Part shown: positions 1-7,366 of the stretch, in pieces
Layout: every line of letters begins with the position of its first letter
Position numbering within the stretch: the first letter of the stretch is position 1
Assembly (NCBI GenBank): GCA_003456855.1
Contig: DMOO01000100.1
Coordinates: forward strand, 1-8,580
Source: Sphaerochaeta sp.
GTDB taxonomy: Bacteria > Spirochaetota > Spirochaetia > Sphaerochaetales > Sphaerochaetaceae
Length of the DNA: 8,580 nucleotides
Direction: 5' to 3'
Notes under the pieces: generated by a model
Seen by the model: only the letters and a program-made list of their open reading frames with translations
Told to the model about the DNA's origin: nothing
Database searches by the model: none
Position numbers and translations under genes: made by a program

Positions 1-1326
1 AGCAACGCCGAACTTCTCTGCTGCAAGGGCATAGTTCCCTGCGTAGACGATTCCCTTTGCAGCCTTGGAGATGAAGAGCATCTTGATGTTCTCATAGACA
101 AGCGATCCTGCAAGGGCACCGACGATCGAGGTGCACAGTGCCTCACCTGCGAAGTACATGGCGCTGTGGTTGATGCCGTAGATCTTGCGCTCGACGGTTG
201 AGACCGAGGAGGCTGCCATGTAAGGCATCATGAAGAAGGTTCCGATTGCCCAGGATGCGATGACACCGCCCACGATTGCAACGACCATCTGCGCAGGCAC
301 GTTGTTCTCACCCATGACGAATTTGGAGTCGACGAAGAATGCAAGCATTCCGATCGCGAAGGCGCCAAGACAGGTCTGGTAGGCGAACCTTGTGCCCTTT
401 TTCTGCTTAAGCTTGTTGAACAGGTAAAGCATTATGGGAACCGGGGCGAACGCCGCTGTGTTGCACAATGCCATCTGGAGACCGTTGAAGCCGAGGCTTC
501 CGATCATCATGGCGTTCATGGACACCAGGAAGAGCTGCAGGACAGCAACCGTCAGACACTCGACGATCAGCCATCTTTTGTAGACCGGGCTTCCGAGGAC
601 CAGCTTGACGCTCTTGAAGACAGGAACCTTCTTGGAGTCAAGTGCAGGGCCTTCAGGATGGCCGTACTTCTCGCCCTCCTTGATCATGAATACAGGGATC
701 AGGATGGTGCACATGATAGGCAGGCAGGTGAGCGCGAACTTGTCGATGTGCATCTTGAAGACGTCAAGAAGCAGAGGGACCAGTGCGTAGACTATGCAGT
801 AGTTGATCGTGTCGAAGAAGCTCTTGTAGCCTGAGACCCTCATTCTCTGAGGCTCGTCGGTGCATGTGGTCGAGAGGCTTCCGTAGAAGCAGATCAGACA
901 CATCGTGTAGGCCGCGAAGAACACGAAGCACCAGAACATGACCCAGATGGTGTTGAGCATTGTGTTCTCTGCACCGCCGATCGGGATCCAGCACATTGCA
1001 TATGAAAGGACCATCGGGATGAAGGACACCAGAATCGGTGGTCTTCTTCTTCCGAACTTGGTTGTAAGCGTGTCGGTGATATGGGCAAACGGGATGTCGA
1101 TGATACCATCGAAGATCTTTCCGATTGCATATAGAATCGGGAACAGTGCAGGGACTATGAAGCATGTCCCGGCCATGATGGCCTGGAAGGTGTCCCCTCC
1201 ACCAAGGGCAACAGGGTTCAGGGCATCAGTGTAGTATGCGCCCATGAGAACCATCATGAAGTTCGGTCCGAGTCCGGAGGCTGAGAACAGCAGCTCCTTC
1301 CATTTCTTGTCCAACGACTTAACCAT
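1..1326 (-). CDS. GPH-family (MelB-like) MFS sugar/cation symporter, C-terminus cut by window edge
   Basis: Predicted inner-membrane secondary transporter of the glycoside-pentoside-hexuronide:cation symporter family (MFS_2). 442 codons are visible and the frame is open to the left edge. As GPH proteins are usually about 450-500 residues, little is missing. Seen: many hydrophobic segments throughout and, at about residues 72-96, FDGIIDIPFAHITDT followed by FGRRRP. This corresponds to the MelB region where acidic residues in helix 2 bind the coupling cation, followed by the basic loop 2-3. The ATG at 1326 is chosen because AGGAG (1336-1340) lies 9 bases upstream; the in-frame ATG at 1335 directly abuts that ribosome site. 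The gene starts 12 bases after the DUF3261 lipoprotein gene stops, and its ribosome site overlaps that stop codon, so it is probably the last known member of the export operon. Substrate cannot be told: GPH relatives carry sugars, glycosides, sulfoquinovose or unknown solutes. Confidence 0.85.
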   Translation of the reverse strand, partial: MVKSLDKKWKELLFSASGLGPNFMMVLMGAYYTDALNPVALGGGDTFQAIMAGTCFIVPALFPILYAIGKIFDGIIDIPFAHITDTLTTKFGRRRPPILVSFIPMVLSYAMCWIPIGGAENTMLNTIWVMFWCFVFFAAYTMCLICFYGSLSTTCTDEPQRMRVSGYKSFFDTINYCIVYALVPLLLDVFKMHIDKFALTCLPIMCTILIPVFMIKEGEKYGHPEGPALDSKKVPVFKSVKLVLGSPVYKRWLIVECLTVAVLQLFLVSMNAMMIGSLGFNGLQMALCNTAAFAPVPIMLYLFNKLKQKKGTRFAYQTCLGAFAIGMLAFFVDSKFVMGENNVPAQMVVAIVGGVIASWAIGTFFMMPYMAASSVSTVERKIYGINHSAMYFAGEALCTSIVGALAGSLVYENIKMLFISKAAKGIVYAGNYALAAEKFGVA

Positions 1327-1335
1327 TTTCCACAT

Positions 1336-1340
1336 CTCCT
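1336..1340 (-). promoter_or_regulatory. Ribosome binding site of the GPH transporter gene
   Basis: Minus-strand AGGAG, 9 bases before the ATG at 1326. It overlaps the TAG stop of the preceding lipoprotein gene (1339-1341), which suggests translational coupling. The position favours the ATG at 1326 over the in-frame ATG at 1335, which would have no spacer. Confidence 0.7.
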
Positions 1341-1890
1341 ATTCCAGTGTCTCAAGTGTATATGAATATGCCCGCTGGATGTTCTCCAACGTGCAGGTGT
1401 TTCCTACATAGCGAATCTTGTAGAGGATCTCCCCCTTGTATGAGATTATCCTGTCTCTCTCCTCGCCCAAGGTCTCCGTGACCTCAAGCCCGGAATCCAC
1501 GATTGCCTTTGCATCAGAATAGCACATCTGGATGTCAAAGACCATATAAGCTGCAGCCATTTCCCCGTAGGGTATGAACTCGGATTCCATGCTGGCCTTC
1601 TCACCGTCATATCTCACAACCGCTATGGTCTGTCCGGTAGGCGCGAAGAGGTACATCTCGATCCCGTTGCCATCGGCCACCAGATAGCTGTCGAGCACAG
1701 CCTCCCCGTAGCCCGGGATGGTCCCGTCCATAAGCTGGTAGGCATCGATCGGCTCAGTTATCGCAGAGGCTGGAAGCAGCTCCATCCTAAGGCCGTCAGT
1801 GACGGAGACCTTCCTTGTGATGGAGCACGAACTTGTCAAACAAAGTCCTATTATGATGGCGCAGATTATGAATATCGTCTTTTTTCTCAT
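1339..1890 (-). CDS. DUF3261-type outer-membrane lipoprotein of the APE-like export module
   Basis: 183-residue probable lipoprotein. The N-terminus has MRKK, a hydrophobic stretch (residues 5-18) and LTSSC with Cys22 as the likely lipidated residue. The box is looser than the classic L-A-G-C, as is common in spirochaetes. The mature part matches my memory of the DUF3261 pattern: LLP at 38-40, a segment LVADGNGIEMYLFAPTGQ followed by VVRYDG (70-96), and FDIQMCY at 118-124 in place of the usual D-x-Q-L. DUF3261 genes occur directly after the MMPL gene in aryl polyene clusters. No activity is established that I know of; by analogy with LolB it may accept cargo at the outer membrane (inference). 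The start ATG overlaps the stop of the MMPL gene by 4 bases (ATGA), with GAGGG upstream. The family call needs a profile search; the lipoprotein call is stronger. Confidence 0.75.
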   Translation of the reverse strand: MRKKTIFIICAIIIGLCLTSSCSITRKVSVTDGLRMELLPASAITEPIDAYQLMDGTIPGYGEAVLDSYLVADGNGIEMYLFAPTGQTIAVVRYDGEKASMESEFIPYGEMAAAYMVFDIQMCYSDAKAIVDSGLEVTETLGEERDRIISYKGEILYKIRYVGNTCTLENIQRAYSYTLETLE

Positions 1891-4190
1891 TTTCCATCCC
1901 TCACTGAGGCCATCGCGAACAGGAACGCGGCCAGTATTCCGACAAAGACTGAAAGCCCGAAGATATGCACTGGTTTGAACGAGCTGAACAGCAGTGTTCC
2001 GAAGCTCAGCTCCGTTGTTATGAACGACATGAGTATCGCCTTTCTGGAGCTTCCCCTGCCTCCCTCGCAGGCAAAGACTATGTAGTCAAGGCCAAGGCCA
2101 ACAACCAGGACCATCCCGACTGCGTAGAAGAAGTCTATCTTCAGACCGAAGATCCACGAAGCGCAGATCGTCACCACAAGCATGCTGTATGGTGCAAGGG
2201 CCATCCTGAAGCCCTTCCTCAGGCCGAACATGATCATAAGAAGCACAAGGATCATCACGAAGGCTATTGAGAACAGGACCATGATTATCCTTGTAAGCTC
2301 ATCGAGCTGGGTGCTCACATCCACCGCCGTCTGGAAGTAGTGGGCGTTGGTGCAGCTGCCCATCAGACTTGCGATGCTCTCGTTGTCGCTTACGTTCCTC
2401 AGGATGATGACCTCGCAGAAGCTGCCGTTGACCTCTCCTATGGAGACGTTGGCTATCATCTGCCTTATGCTCTGCGGAAGGTCGTCAGTGGAGATTGTCC
2501 TGCCCTCCTCGAGCTTTGCCTTATAGCCTTCCTTCGCGGCCTCTTCTATGCCGAGGATGTCACACATCTCGTCAAGGTATGGAAGCAGACTTCTTGCAGC
2601 CTCGAGGCTCCTCTCCTGCTGTGCCTTCGAAGGGACGAACAGACTTGACGAGACATAGCCCTCGAGCTTGCCCTCCTCGATCATGGTGTCAAGCTCGCTG
2701 CAGAGCCTTGAAGTCGTCTCCAGGGCCTGCTCCGCTGTGGGCTCTGCCACTATTGCGTAGGTTGCGCTCTCGTAGCCAAGGACCTCGGAGGCCTTGATCT
2801 CGCACTGAAGCAGTCTGTCTGACGGAGTGTAGAGATCGGCTATGTTGTTCTTTATCTCAAGGCGCGGGATGCTGAAGGCAAGAAGAACCGTTGATGCTGC
2901 TGCAATTATGCAGATCAGGCTGTTTGGCATACTGAAGCCGTGGTCCGGCTTTGCAAGGTAGGCTTTTACGTTGACCATCTTAGGCCTGATCATCGTCGGG
3001 TGCAGGAAGAGCGTCGTCAGGTAGGAGCTGAGAAGTCCCGCTGCCGAGAAGACGGCTATCTGCCTGAGAATCGGATACGGTGAGAACAGAAGCAGAAGGT
3101 AGCAGAGTATCGTGGAGCCGAAGCCTATCGAGAGGCTCTTCAGGAGCTTGGACCTCACAGCATAGCCGTCCTCGCCCTCCGCTCTGTTTGCATAGCGCAC
3201 ATAGTAGTGGATGCTGTAGTCGATGCAGGTTCCGATCAGTGTGGTCCCGAATATCAGAGTCATGACATGGAGGCTTCTGAAGAAGATCAGAAGAACCGCG
3301 ACCGCAGATGTAAGGGACAGCACCAGACTCAGAAGAAAGAGCTTCAGTATGCTGAGGTTCCTGCAGAGTATCATGAACAGAACAAGTATCGCGGCAATCG
3401 AGAAGACCGTTATGAAGGTTATCTCCCTTTGGGAGTTGGCGGCGCTCTCGCAGCTGTGGAGTGCTATTCCGCTGTAGACTATCTGGCTTTCCGGGTGCTT
3501 CTCCTGAACCTGGTCACAGACCTTGAAGAAGGTCTTTATCCCCTTTGAGTTGGCAACCGATGCAGCCTTGTTGCAGAGGATGCCCGTGAACATGATCCAT
3601 ACCCCGTCGTCGTTCTCGGATACCATGTAGCCATTGCTCGGTGAGAATGATGTTAGTGAGGACGCCTTACCTATGTAGTCCATCATCACAGGCTCGGACA
3701 GCAGGAACGGATCCTGGTCCAGGGCTGACAGCGATGACACGGTGAAGGCTCCGAAGATCGTCGCTAGGCTCTCGTCCACAAAGGCCGATGGATCGCTGAT
3801 GATCCTGTCCGCTGTCTCCCGGCTCAGAAGCAGATGGGCGTTCTCCGAGATGAAGCCCTGCATGCTGGTGATGTCATAGCTGTCGGAGCCCAGGGATATC
3901 TCGTCGAACAGGCCGGCGCTTTTCAGGCTCTCTATAAGTTCATCTGTGGTGGCCCTTGCCTGCTCGAAGCTGCCGGAGCCCACATAGAAGGTCACCGACT
4001 TGTCCTGGTTTGCAGTGAACACACCCTCTGCCTGGACCATGGTCTCGTCCACATGGAAGGACGGGATTATGTCCATGAAGTTCGTCTCGAAGCTCGGCGG
4101 GCTGATAAGGCATACCAGTATGCACAGCCCTATTGCCAGAGCATGGTAGACAATGAAGGGGATCCTAGTGCGAGTAGACTGCAAGCTCAT
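1887..4190 (-). CDS. MMPL/RND-superfamily lipid exporter
   Basis: 767-residue inner-membrane pump with the duplicated RND layout: one N-terminal helix (about residues 11-30), a periplasmic domain (about 35-255), five helices (about 257-395), a second single helix (about 423-440), a second periplasmic domain (about 445-630) and five final helices (about 634-763). Each half has a GxxxDY motif in the fourth helix of its bundle: G320-TCI-D324-Y325 and G698-LGL-D702-Y703, the proton-relay aspartates of MMPL proteins. Family members export lipids or lipid-linked products, and the APE-cluster members are the closest by context. The gene overlaps the LolA-like gene by 26 bases and the lipoprotein gene by 4, implying coupled translation. 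The start is uncertain: GAGG touches the ATG at 4190 directly, whereas the TTG two codons later (4184) sits 6 bases from it. The cargo is unknown. It is full length and intact. Confidence 0.88.
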   Translation of the reverse strand: MSLQSTRTRIPFIVYHALAIGLCILVCLISPPSFETNFMDIIPSFHVDETMVQAEGVFTANQDKSVTFYVGSGSFEQARATTDELIESLKSAGLFDEISLGSDSYDITSMQGFISENAHLLLSRETADRIISDPSAFVDESLATIFGAFTVSSLSALDQDPFLLSEPVMMDYIGKASSLTSFSPSNGYMVSENDDGVWIMFTGILCNKAASVANSKGIKTFFKVCDQVQEKHPESQIVYSGIALHSCESAANSQREITFITVFSIAAILVLFMILCRNLSILKLFLLSLVLSLTSAVAVLLIFFRSLHVMTLIFGTTLIGTCIDYSIHYYVRYANRAEGEDGYAVRSKLLKSLSIGFGSTILCYLLLLFSPYPILRQIAVFSAAGLLSSYLTTLFLHPTMIRPKMVNVKAYLAKPDHGFSMPNSLICIIAAASTVLLAFSIPRLEIKNNIADLYTPSDRLLQCEIKASEVLGYESATYAIVAEPTAEQALETTSRLCSELDTMIEEGKLEGYVSSSLFVPSKAQQERSLEAARSLLPYLDEMCDILGIEEAAKEGYKAKLEEGRTISTDDLPQSIRQMIANVSIGEVNGSFCEVIILRNVSDNESIASLMGSCTNAHYFQTAVDVSTQLDELTRIIMVLFSIAFVMILVLLMIMFGLRKGFRMALAPYSMLVVTICASWIFGLKIDFFYAVGMVLVVGLGLDYIVFACEGGRGSSRKAILMSFITTELSFGTLLFSSFKPVHIFGLSVFVGILAAFLFAMASVRDGK

Positions 4191-4803
4191 CCTCGGTCAA
4201 CCCCCTATATGTCAAATCCGATATCTCATAAAGGACAGAGTCCCCGCTTTTCTCAAATATCAACAATGATTCAAGACATGATTTGCCGCTCATCACTATA
4301 TAGTCCATGAACGAAGAAACAGTCTTGTCCTGTGGAATCAGCTTAAGGCTCCACTCCCCGTCCTCAATAAGGAAATAGGCCTTGAACATGCTCTGGAGCG
4401 TGGTGAAGTCACCGGAGAACATGGCGTCCATGCACTGGGCTATCGATACGTAGATCTGGTTGTTGGCGATCTCAAGATGGGTGAAGTCCCCACCTCTTAC
4501 GCTCTGGCTAAGGCTGTTCTTCCCAACCACCAGGACGGAGGCGTACGGCTTCTCCGTATACCAGACGATACCGGTGCCTGGCATAATCTGCATGGTGCCG
4601 GTTGACGTGAACTTCCTGGTCGAAGTTGCAAGGCTCTTTATCTGCTTGAAGGAACCCACCGCGCTCTGGTCGGAGAAGGAGCCCTCTATCAGAAGGGCCT
4701 CTGGAGAGTTCCAATCCATCTCCTTTGTTATAAGGTCGGCATCAACGGCGAAGAGGCAGAAAGCCATGAGTATGAAAATGGTTGTCATCGCGAATCTCTT
4801 CAT
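4165..4803 (-). CDS. LolA-like periplasmic carrier protein of the APE-like export module
   Basis: 212-residue secreted protein. The N-terminus (MKRFAMTTIFILMAFCLFAV) is a signal peptide, with cleavage probable near residue 22 (VDA) and no lipobox cysteine. Residues 50-87 carry the LolA-type pattern: GSFKQIKSL, then RKFTSTG, then GTGIVWYTEKPY, matching the family's Q-x-K, S-x-G and G-x-x-W-x-T-x-x-P signature. True LolA shuttles lipoproteins from LolCDE to LolB. This gene instead lies between a COG4648-type gene and an MMPL exporter gene, as do the LolA-like carriers of aryl polyene clusters, so it probably takes cargo from the MMPL pump across the periplasm (inference). It starts with an ATGA overlap of the upstream gene and has a strong ribosome site (AAGGAGG, 7-base spacer). 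Its 3' end overlaps the MMPL gene by 26 bases. It is unlikely to be the housekeeping lolA because of this context. Confidence 0.82.
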   Translation of the reverse strand: MKRFAMTTIFILMAFCLFAVDADLITKEMDWNSPEALLIEGSFSDQSAVGSFKQIKSLATSTRKFTSTGTMQIMPGTGIVWYTEKPYASVLVVGKNSLSQSVRGGDFTHLEIANNQIYVSIAQCMDAMFSGDFTTLQSMFKAYFLIEDGEWSLKLIPQDKTVSSFMDYIVMSGKSCLESLLIFEKSGDSVLYEISDLTYRGLTEDELAVYSH

Positions 4804-5432
4804 TTACTTGCCTCCTTCTGGGCCTTGAGCTCCTCACGCGCCTTCTTGCGGTCAAAGTTGTACTTCCTGTCCAGGTTGCGGTTGAAGAAGAAGTTCACGC
4901 TGAACTGCAGGACGAACATCAGGCCCTGGAGCAGATATGAGACCAGGCCGTTGTAGATGGCCCAGGCCCTGGAGCTTCCCCACATCGCAAGGTAGAAGTT
5001 GATAACCAGCTGGAAGGTGAAGAACGCGACCCAGATCCAGTTCCATGTTATGCAGTACCTGCTGATCTGGTCGTAGCCGGGATGGACCGGGATGCTTGTG
5101 TCCCAGAGCTTGGCGAACTTCAGTATTATAGGATCCTTGTGGATCAGGGACGACAGGAACATCCAGCCGAACACAGCAGTTATCCAACAGGGATAGAACT
5201 TGATGACTATGTCGCTCTTGGTGATTATGAAGACCAGGGCACAGCCGCACATTATAAGCGGCGTGACCTTGTTCCCGCCCTTGAAGTTCAGTATCAACGC
5301 AAGCACACCGATTATCATCATGCCAAGGCTTACGACCCTCATGTCCTTCTCGAAGACCACCAGGGTCAGGAAGATGAAGACAGGGTAAATGAAGAGGCAC
5401 ACGGATAGGACAACTTTCCAGAACTTACTCAC
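4800..5432 (-). CDS. COG4648-type integral membrane protein, first gene of the export operon
   Basis: 210-residue membrane protein with about six hydrophobic segments (roughly residues 6-27, 33-50, 56-72, 80-96, 129-148 and 160-183) and a basic, charged tail (NRNLDRKYNFDRKKAREE and onward). It resembles COG4648 in its YP near the N-terminus, a segment with FLSSL followed by a proline and an alpha-helical KFAKLW stretch, then RYCITWNWIWVAFF, and WAIYNGLVSYLL near the end. COG4648 proteins are found in aryl polyene-type clusters; their function is unknown and some are misannotated as DNA gyrase subunit B. The start is GTG at 5432: no ATG gives a full first helix, and the ribosome site is weak (AAGG directly adjoining). 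It lies 114 bases after alaS, beyond a terminator and behind its own promoter, and ends with a 4-base overlap of the LolA-like gene. Confidence 0.75.
   Translation of the reverse strand: MSKFWKVVLSVCLFIYPVFIFLTLVVFEKDMRVVSLGMMIIGVLALILNFKGGNKVTPLIMCGCALVFIITKSDIVIKFYPCWITAVFGWMFLSSLIHKDPIILKFAKLWDTSIPVHPGYDQISRYCITWNWIWVAFFTFQLVINFYLAMWGSSRAWAIYNGLVSYLLQGLMFVLQFSVNFFFNRNLDRKYNFDRKKAREELKAQKEASK
4811..4817 (-). promoter_or_regulatory. Strong ribosome binding site of the LolA-like gene
   Basis: Minus-strand AAGGAGG, 7 bases before the ATG at 4803 and inside the last codons of the COG4648-type gene. It is much stronger than the site of the operon's first gene, so the carrier could be made in larger amounts than the membrane protein (inference). 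Confidence 0.75.
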
Positions 5433-5452
5433 CTTAGCGTCTATAATACCAC

Positions 5453-5477
5453 AAGTATAATTTTTTAATGTATACTT
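5453..5477. repeat. Inverted repeat over the export-operon promoter, possible operator
   Basis: Perfect 7-base arms AAGTATA (5453-5459) and TATACTT (5471-5477) are separated by 11 bases. One arm coincides with the proposed -10 box and the other overlaps the -35 box, which is where a dimeric repressor would bind. In A+T-rich DNA such a match can arise by chance, so the operator role is a suggestion only. Confidence 0.4.
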
Positions 5478-5481
5478 TGAA
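5454..5481 (-). promoter_or_regulatory. Putative sigma-70-type promoter of the export operon
   Basis: Minus-strand TTCAAA (5476-5481) and TATACT (5454-5459, five of six matches to TATAAT) are separated by 16 bases in a very A+T-rich stretch. Transcription would start near 5447, giving a leader of about 15 bases before the GTG at 5432. It lies downstream of the alaS terminator, which supports separate control of the operon. Confidence 0.5.
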
Positions 5482-5489
5482 GATTTGTT

Positions 5490-5523
5490 TAAAAATTAAG
5501 GCGCCGCAGTTGCCCGCAGCGCC
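5490..5523 (-). terminator. Rho-independent terminator of alaS
   Basis: On the minus strand, 23 bases after the alaS stop, GGCGCTGCGG pairs with CTGCGGCGCC (10 base pairs, two of them G-T) around a GCAA tetraloop (5500-5523). TTAATTTTTA (5490-5499) follows. A GC-rich stem, GNRA loop and T-rich tail make a strong intrinsic terminator. No comparable T tract follows on the plus strand, so it works in the alaS direction. Confidence 0.85.
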
Positions 5524-5546
5524 TCTTTGGCCTTGTTTTCGCTCTC

Positions 5547-7340
5547 TTACTTCTCAAGAACGGCCTTGATTCTCCTGACACCTGCAGAGGAGCTCTCCTC
5601 CTTCAGGATATGGAAGTGGCCCATGTCGCCGGTGTGTGTGACGTGTGGTCCGGCACAGACCTCCTTTGAGAAGTCTCCGATGGAGTAGACTGTGACCTGC
5701 TCGCCGTACTTGCTTGAGAAGAATGCGATTGCACCGCTCTTCACAGCCTCTTCAGGAGTCATTGTCTGGACGCAGACCTTGAGGTCCTTCTGGATCTGTG
5801 CATTGACGATGTCCTCGACCTGCTTGATCTGCTCAGGGGTCATCTTCGCATGGTATGTGAAGTCGAATCTAAGTCTCTCAGGAGTGATGTTGGAACCCTT
5901 CTGTCCGACCTCATCACCGAGAACCTGTCTCAGTGCTGCCTGCAGCATGTGGGTTGCAGTGTGCAGAGCTGTGGTCTGCTCGCTGTGGTCTCCAAGTCCG
6001 CTCTTGAACTGTCCGGCCTCTGCTGTTCTGGAAAGCTCCTGGTGCTTTGCGAAAGCCTCCTCGAAGCCCTTGATGTCAACTGTGAAGCCCTTCTCCGCTG
6101 CAAGCTCCTTTGTGAGTTCGATCGGGAAGCCGTATGTGTCGTAGAGCTTGAATGCCGAGCCGCCTGCGATCTCCTTGACGCCCTGCTTCTCGAGGAAGTA
6201 GGTCATCTTGTCGAACTGCTTCTCACCCTTCTCCAGAGTCTCCGAGAACTTGTTCTCCTCTGCTGTCAGCTCGGTGTACACGCGGTCCTTGTTCTCCAGG
6301 ATCTCAGGATAGGCCTCCTTGTACATCTCGACTACGACCTCAGCGACCTTTGCAAGGAATGCGCCCTCGATTCCGAGGTGCTTTCCGTTTCTGACGGCTC
6401 TTCTGATCAGCCTTCTCAGGATGTAGCCCTGTCCGACGTTGGAAGGTGTGACACCTCTCTGGTCGCCCAGGATGAAGGTGCTGGTTCTGATATGGTCAGC
6501 GATGATCCTCATCGATGTGTCGCTCTTCTCGTCGTCACCGTAGTTGGCTCCGGCTAGCTCTCCGATCTTCTTGAGGATCGGCTGCATGACCTCCGTCTCG
6601 TAGACGGACTTCTTGCCCTGGAGGATCGCGATGGTTCTCTCGATTCCCATACCGGTGTCGATGCACTTTCTGTCCATCTCGACGAACTTGCCTTCCTTGG
6701 TCTTCTTGTAGCCCATCAGGACATCGTTCCAGATCTCGAAGTACTTTCCACATCCGCAGCCAGGCTTGCAGTTCGGTCCGCACTTCGGTCTTCCTGTGTC
6801 GATGAACATCTCTGTGTCAGGTCCGCAAGGTCCGGTCTCTCCGGCCGGTCCCCACCAGTTGTCCTCTCTCGGCATGAAGTAGATGCGCTCATATGGAAGT
6901 CCGCACTTGTGCCAGATCTCTGCGCTCTCCTCGTCACGTGGGATGCCCTCTTCACCCTCGAACACTGTGACGGACAGCTTCTCCGGGTCGATTTCAAGCT
7001 CCTGTGTCAGGAACTCGTAGCTCCAAGGGATCATCTCCTTCTTGAAGTAGTCACCGAGTGACCAGTTGCCCAGCATCTCGAAGCATGTGAGATGGTGCGG
7101 ATCGCCGACACTGTCGATGTCTCCGGTTCTGATGCACTTCTGGTAGTCTGTCAGCCTTGTCCCTGCCGGATGTGGCTGTCCCAGGATGTATGGTACGAGT
7201 GGATGCATGCCGGCTGTCGTGAACAGGACGGTCGGGTCATTCTCAGGTATGACGGAAGCGCCACTGATCTGTGTGTGGCCCTTTGAGACGAAAAAGTCGA
7301 TGAATTTCTTTCTAAGCTCGTTTGCTGTAAGTGATTTCAT
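5547..7340 (-). CDS. alaS: Alanyl-tRNA synthetase, short spirochaete-type form
   Basis: Charges tRNA-Ala with alanine in the cytoplasm (class II synthetase). Catalytic domain, residues 1 to about 240: class II motif 2 region RLTDYQKCIRTGDIDSVG, then HLTCFEMLGNWS, and motif 3 GMGIERTIAIL (231-240). A cysteine-rich insert lies at 187-197 (C187, C191, C195, C197), possibly metal binding. The tRNA-recognition part includes ADHIRTSTFILGDQRGVTPS and GYILRRLIRRA. The editing domain is present with H460-TAT-H464 and C562-AGP-H566, the metal-binding residues that clear mischarged Ser- and Gly-tRNA. It ends at GVRRIKAVLEK, residue 597, so the C-Ala/DHHA1 region of the usual roughly 870-residue enzyme is absent. 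The ending is natural: TAA followed by a terminator. The ATG at 7340 has GAGG 4 bases upstream. It is the best taxonomic marker in the window. Confidence 0.97.
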   Translation of the reverse strand: MKSLTANELRKKFIDFFVSKGHTQISGASVIPENDPTVLFTTAGMHPLVPYILGQPHPAGTRLTDYQKCIRTGDIDSVGDPHHLTCFEMLGNWSLGDYFKKEMIPWSYEFLTQELEIDPEKLSVTVFEGEEGIPRDEESAEIWHKCGLPYERIYFMPREDNWWGPAGETGPCGPDTEMFIDTGRPKCGPNCKPGCGCGKYFEIWNDVLMGYKKTKEGKFVEMDRKCIDTGMGIERTIAILQGKKSVYETEVMQPILKKIGELAGANYGDDEKSDTSMRIIADHIRTSTFILGDQRGVTPSNVGQGYILRRLIRRAVRNGKHLGIEGAFLAKVAEVVVEMYKEAYPEILENKDRVYTELTAEENKFSETLEKGEKQFDKMTYFLEKQGVKEIAGGSAFKLYDTYGFPIELTKELAAEKGFTVDIKGFEEAFAKHQELSRTAEAGQFKSGLGDHSEQTTALHTATHMLQAALRQVLGDEVGQKGSNITPERLRFDFTYHAKMTPEQIKQVEDIVNAQIQKDLKVCVQTMTPEEAVKSGAIAFFSSKYGEQVTVYSIGDFSKEVCAGPHVTHTGDMGHFHILKEESSSAGVRRIKAVLEK

Positions 7341-7345
7341 AATGC

Positions 7346-7366
7346 CTCAGATATTAATCATCTGAG
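7346..7366. repeat. Inverted repeat over the alaS translation start region, possible operator or RNA hairpin
   Basis: Perfect 7-base arms CTCAGAT (7346-7352) and ATCTGAG (7360-7366) are separated by 7 bases. The arm nearer alaS contains its ribosome site (GAGG, 7345-7348). As RNA, the hairpin would hide that site; as DNA, it overlaps a possible -10 box (TAATAT, 7351-7356). Escherichia coli AlaRS represses its own gene by binding a palindrome at its promoter, so autogenous control is an attractive but untested reading. Confidence 0.45.

Noticed and set aside
764..1165. Minus-strand 133-codon open frame
   Set aside because: It is an out-of-frame shadow of the GPH transporter, whose frame gives hydrophobic helices and the GRRRP motif.
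3834..4310. Plus-strand 158-codon open frame
   Set aside because: It is antisense to the MMPL and LolA-like genes, shows no recognisable domain, and those genes are well supported in their own frames.
4165..4803. Housekeeping lolA
   Set aside because: The fold signature fits, but it is embedded between COG4648-type and MMPL genes, as are specialised LolA-like carriers, so the lolA symbol was not given.
4852..5400. Minus-strand 182-codon frame overlapping the COG4648-type gene
   Set aside because: It is rich in Pro, Arg, Gly and His with no hydrophobic pattern, and ends inside the gene; the overlapping frame with GTG start couples neatly to the LolA-like gene.
5850..6557. Plus-strand 235-codon open frame, leucine- and valine-rich
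   Set aside because: It lies wholly antisense to the conserved core of alaS, and its composition is explained by the complement of alaS codons.
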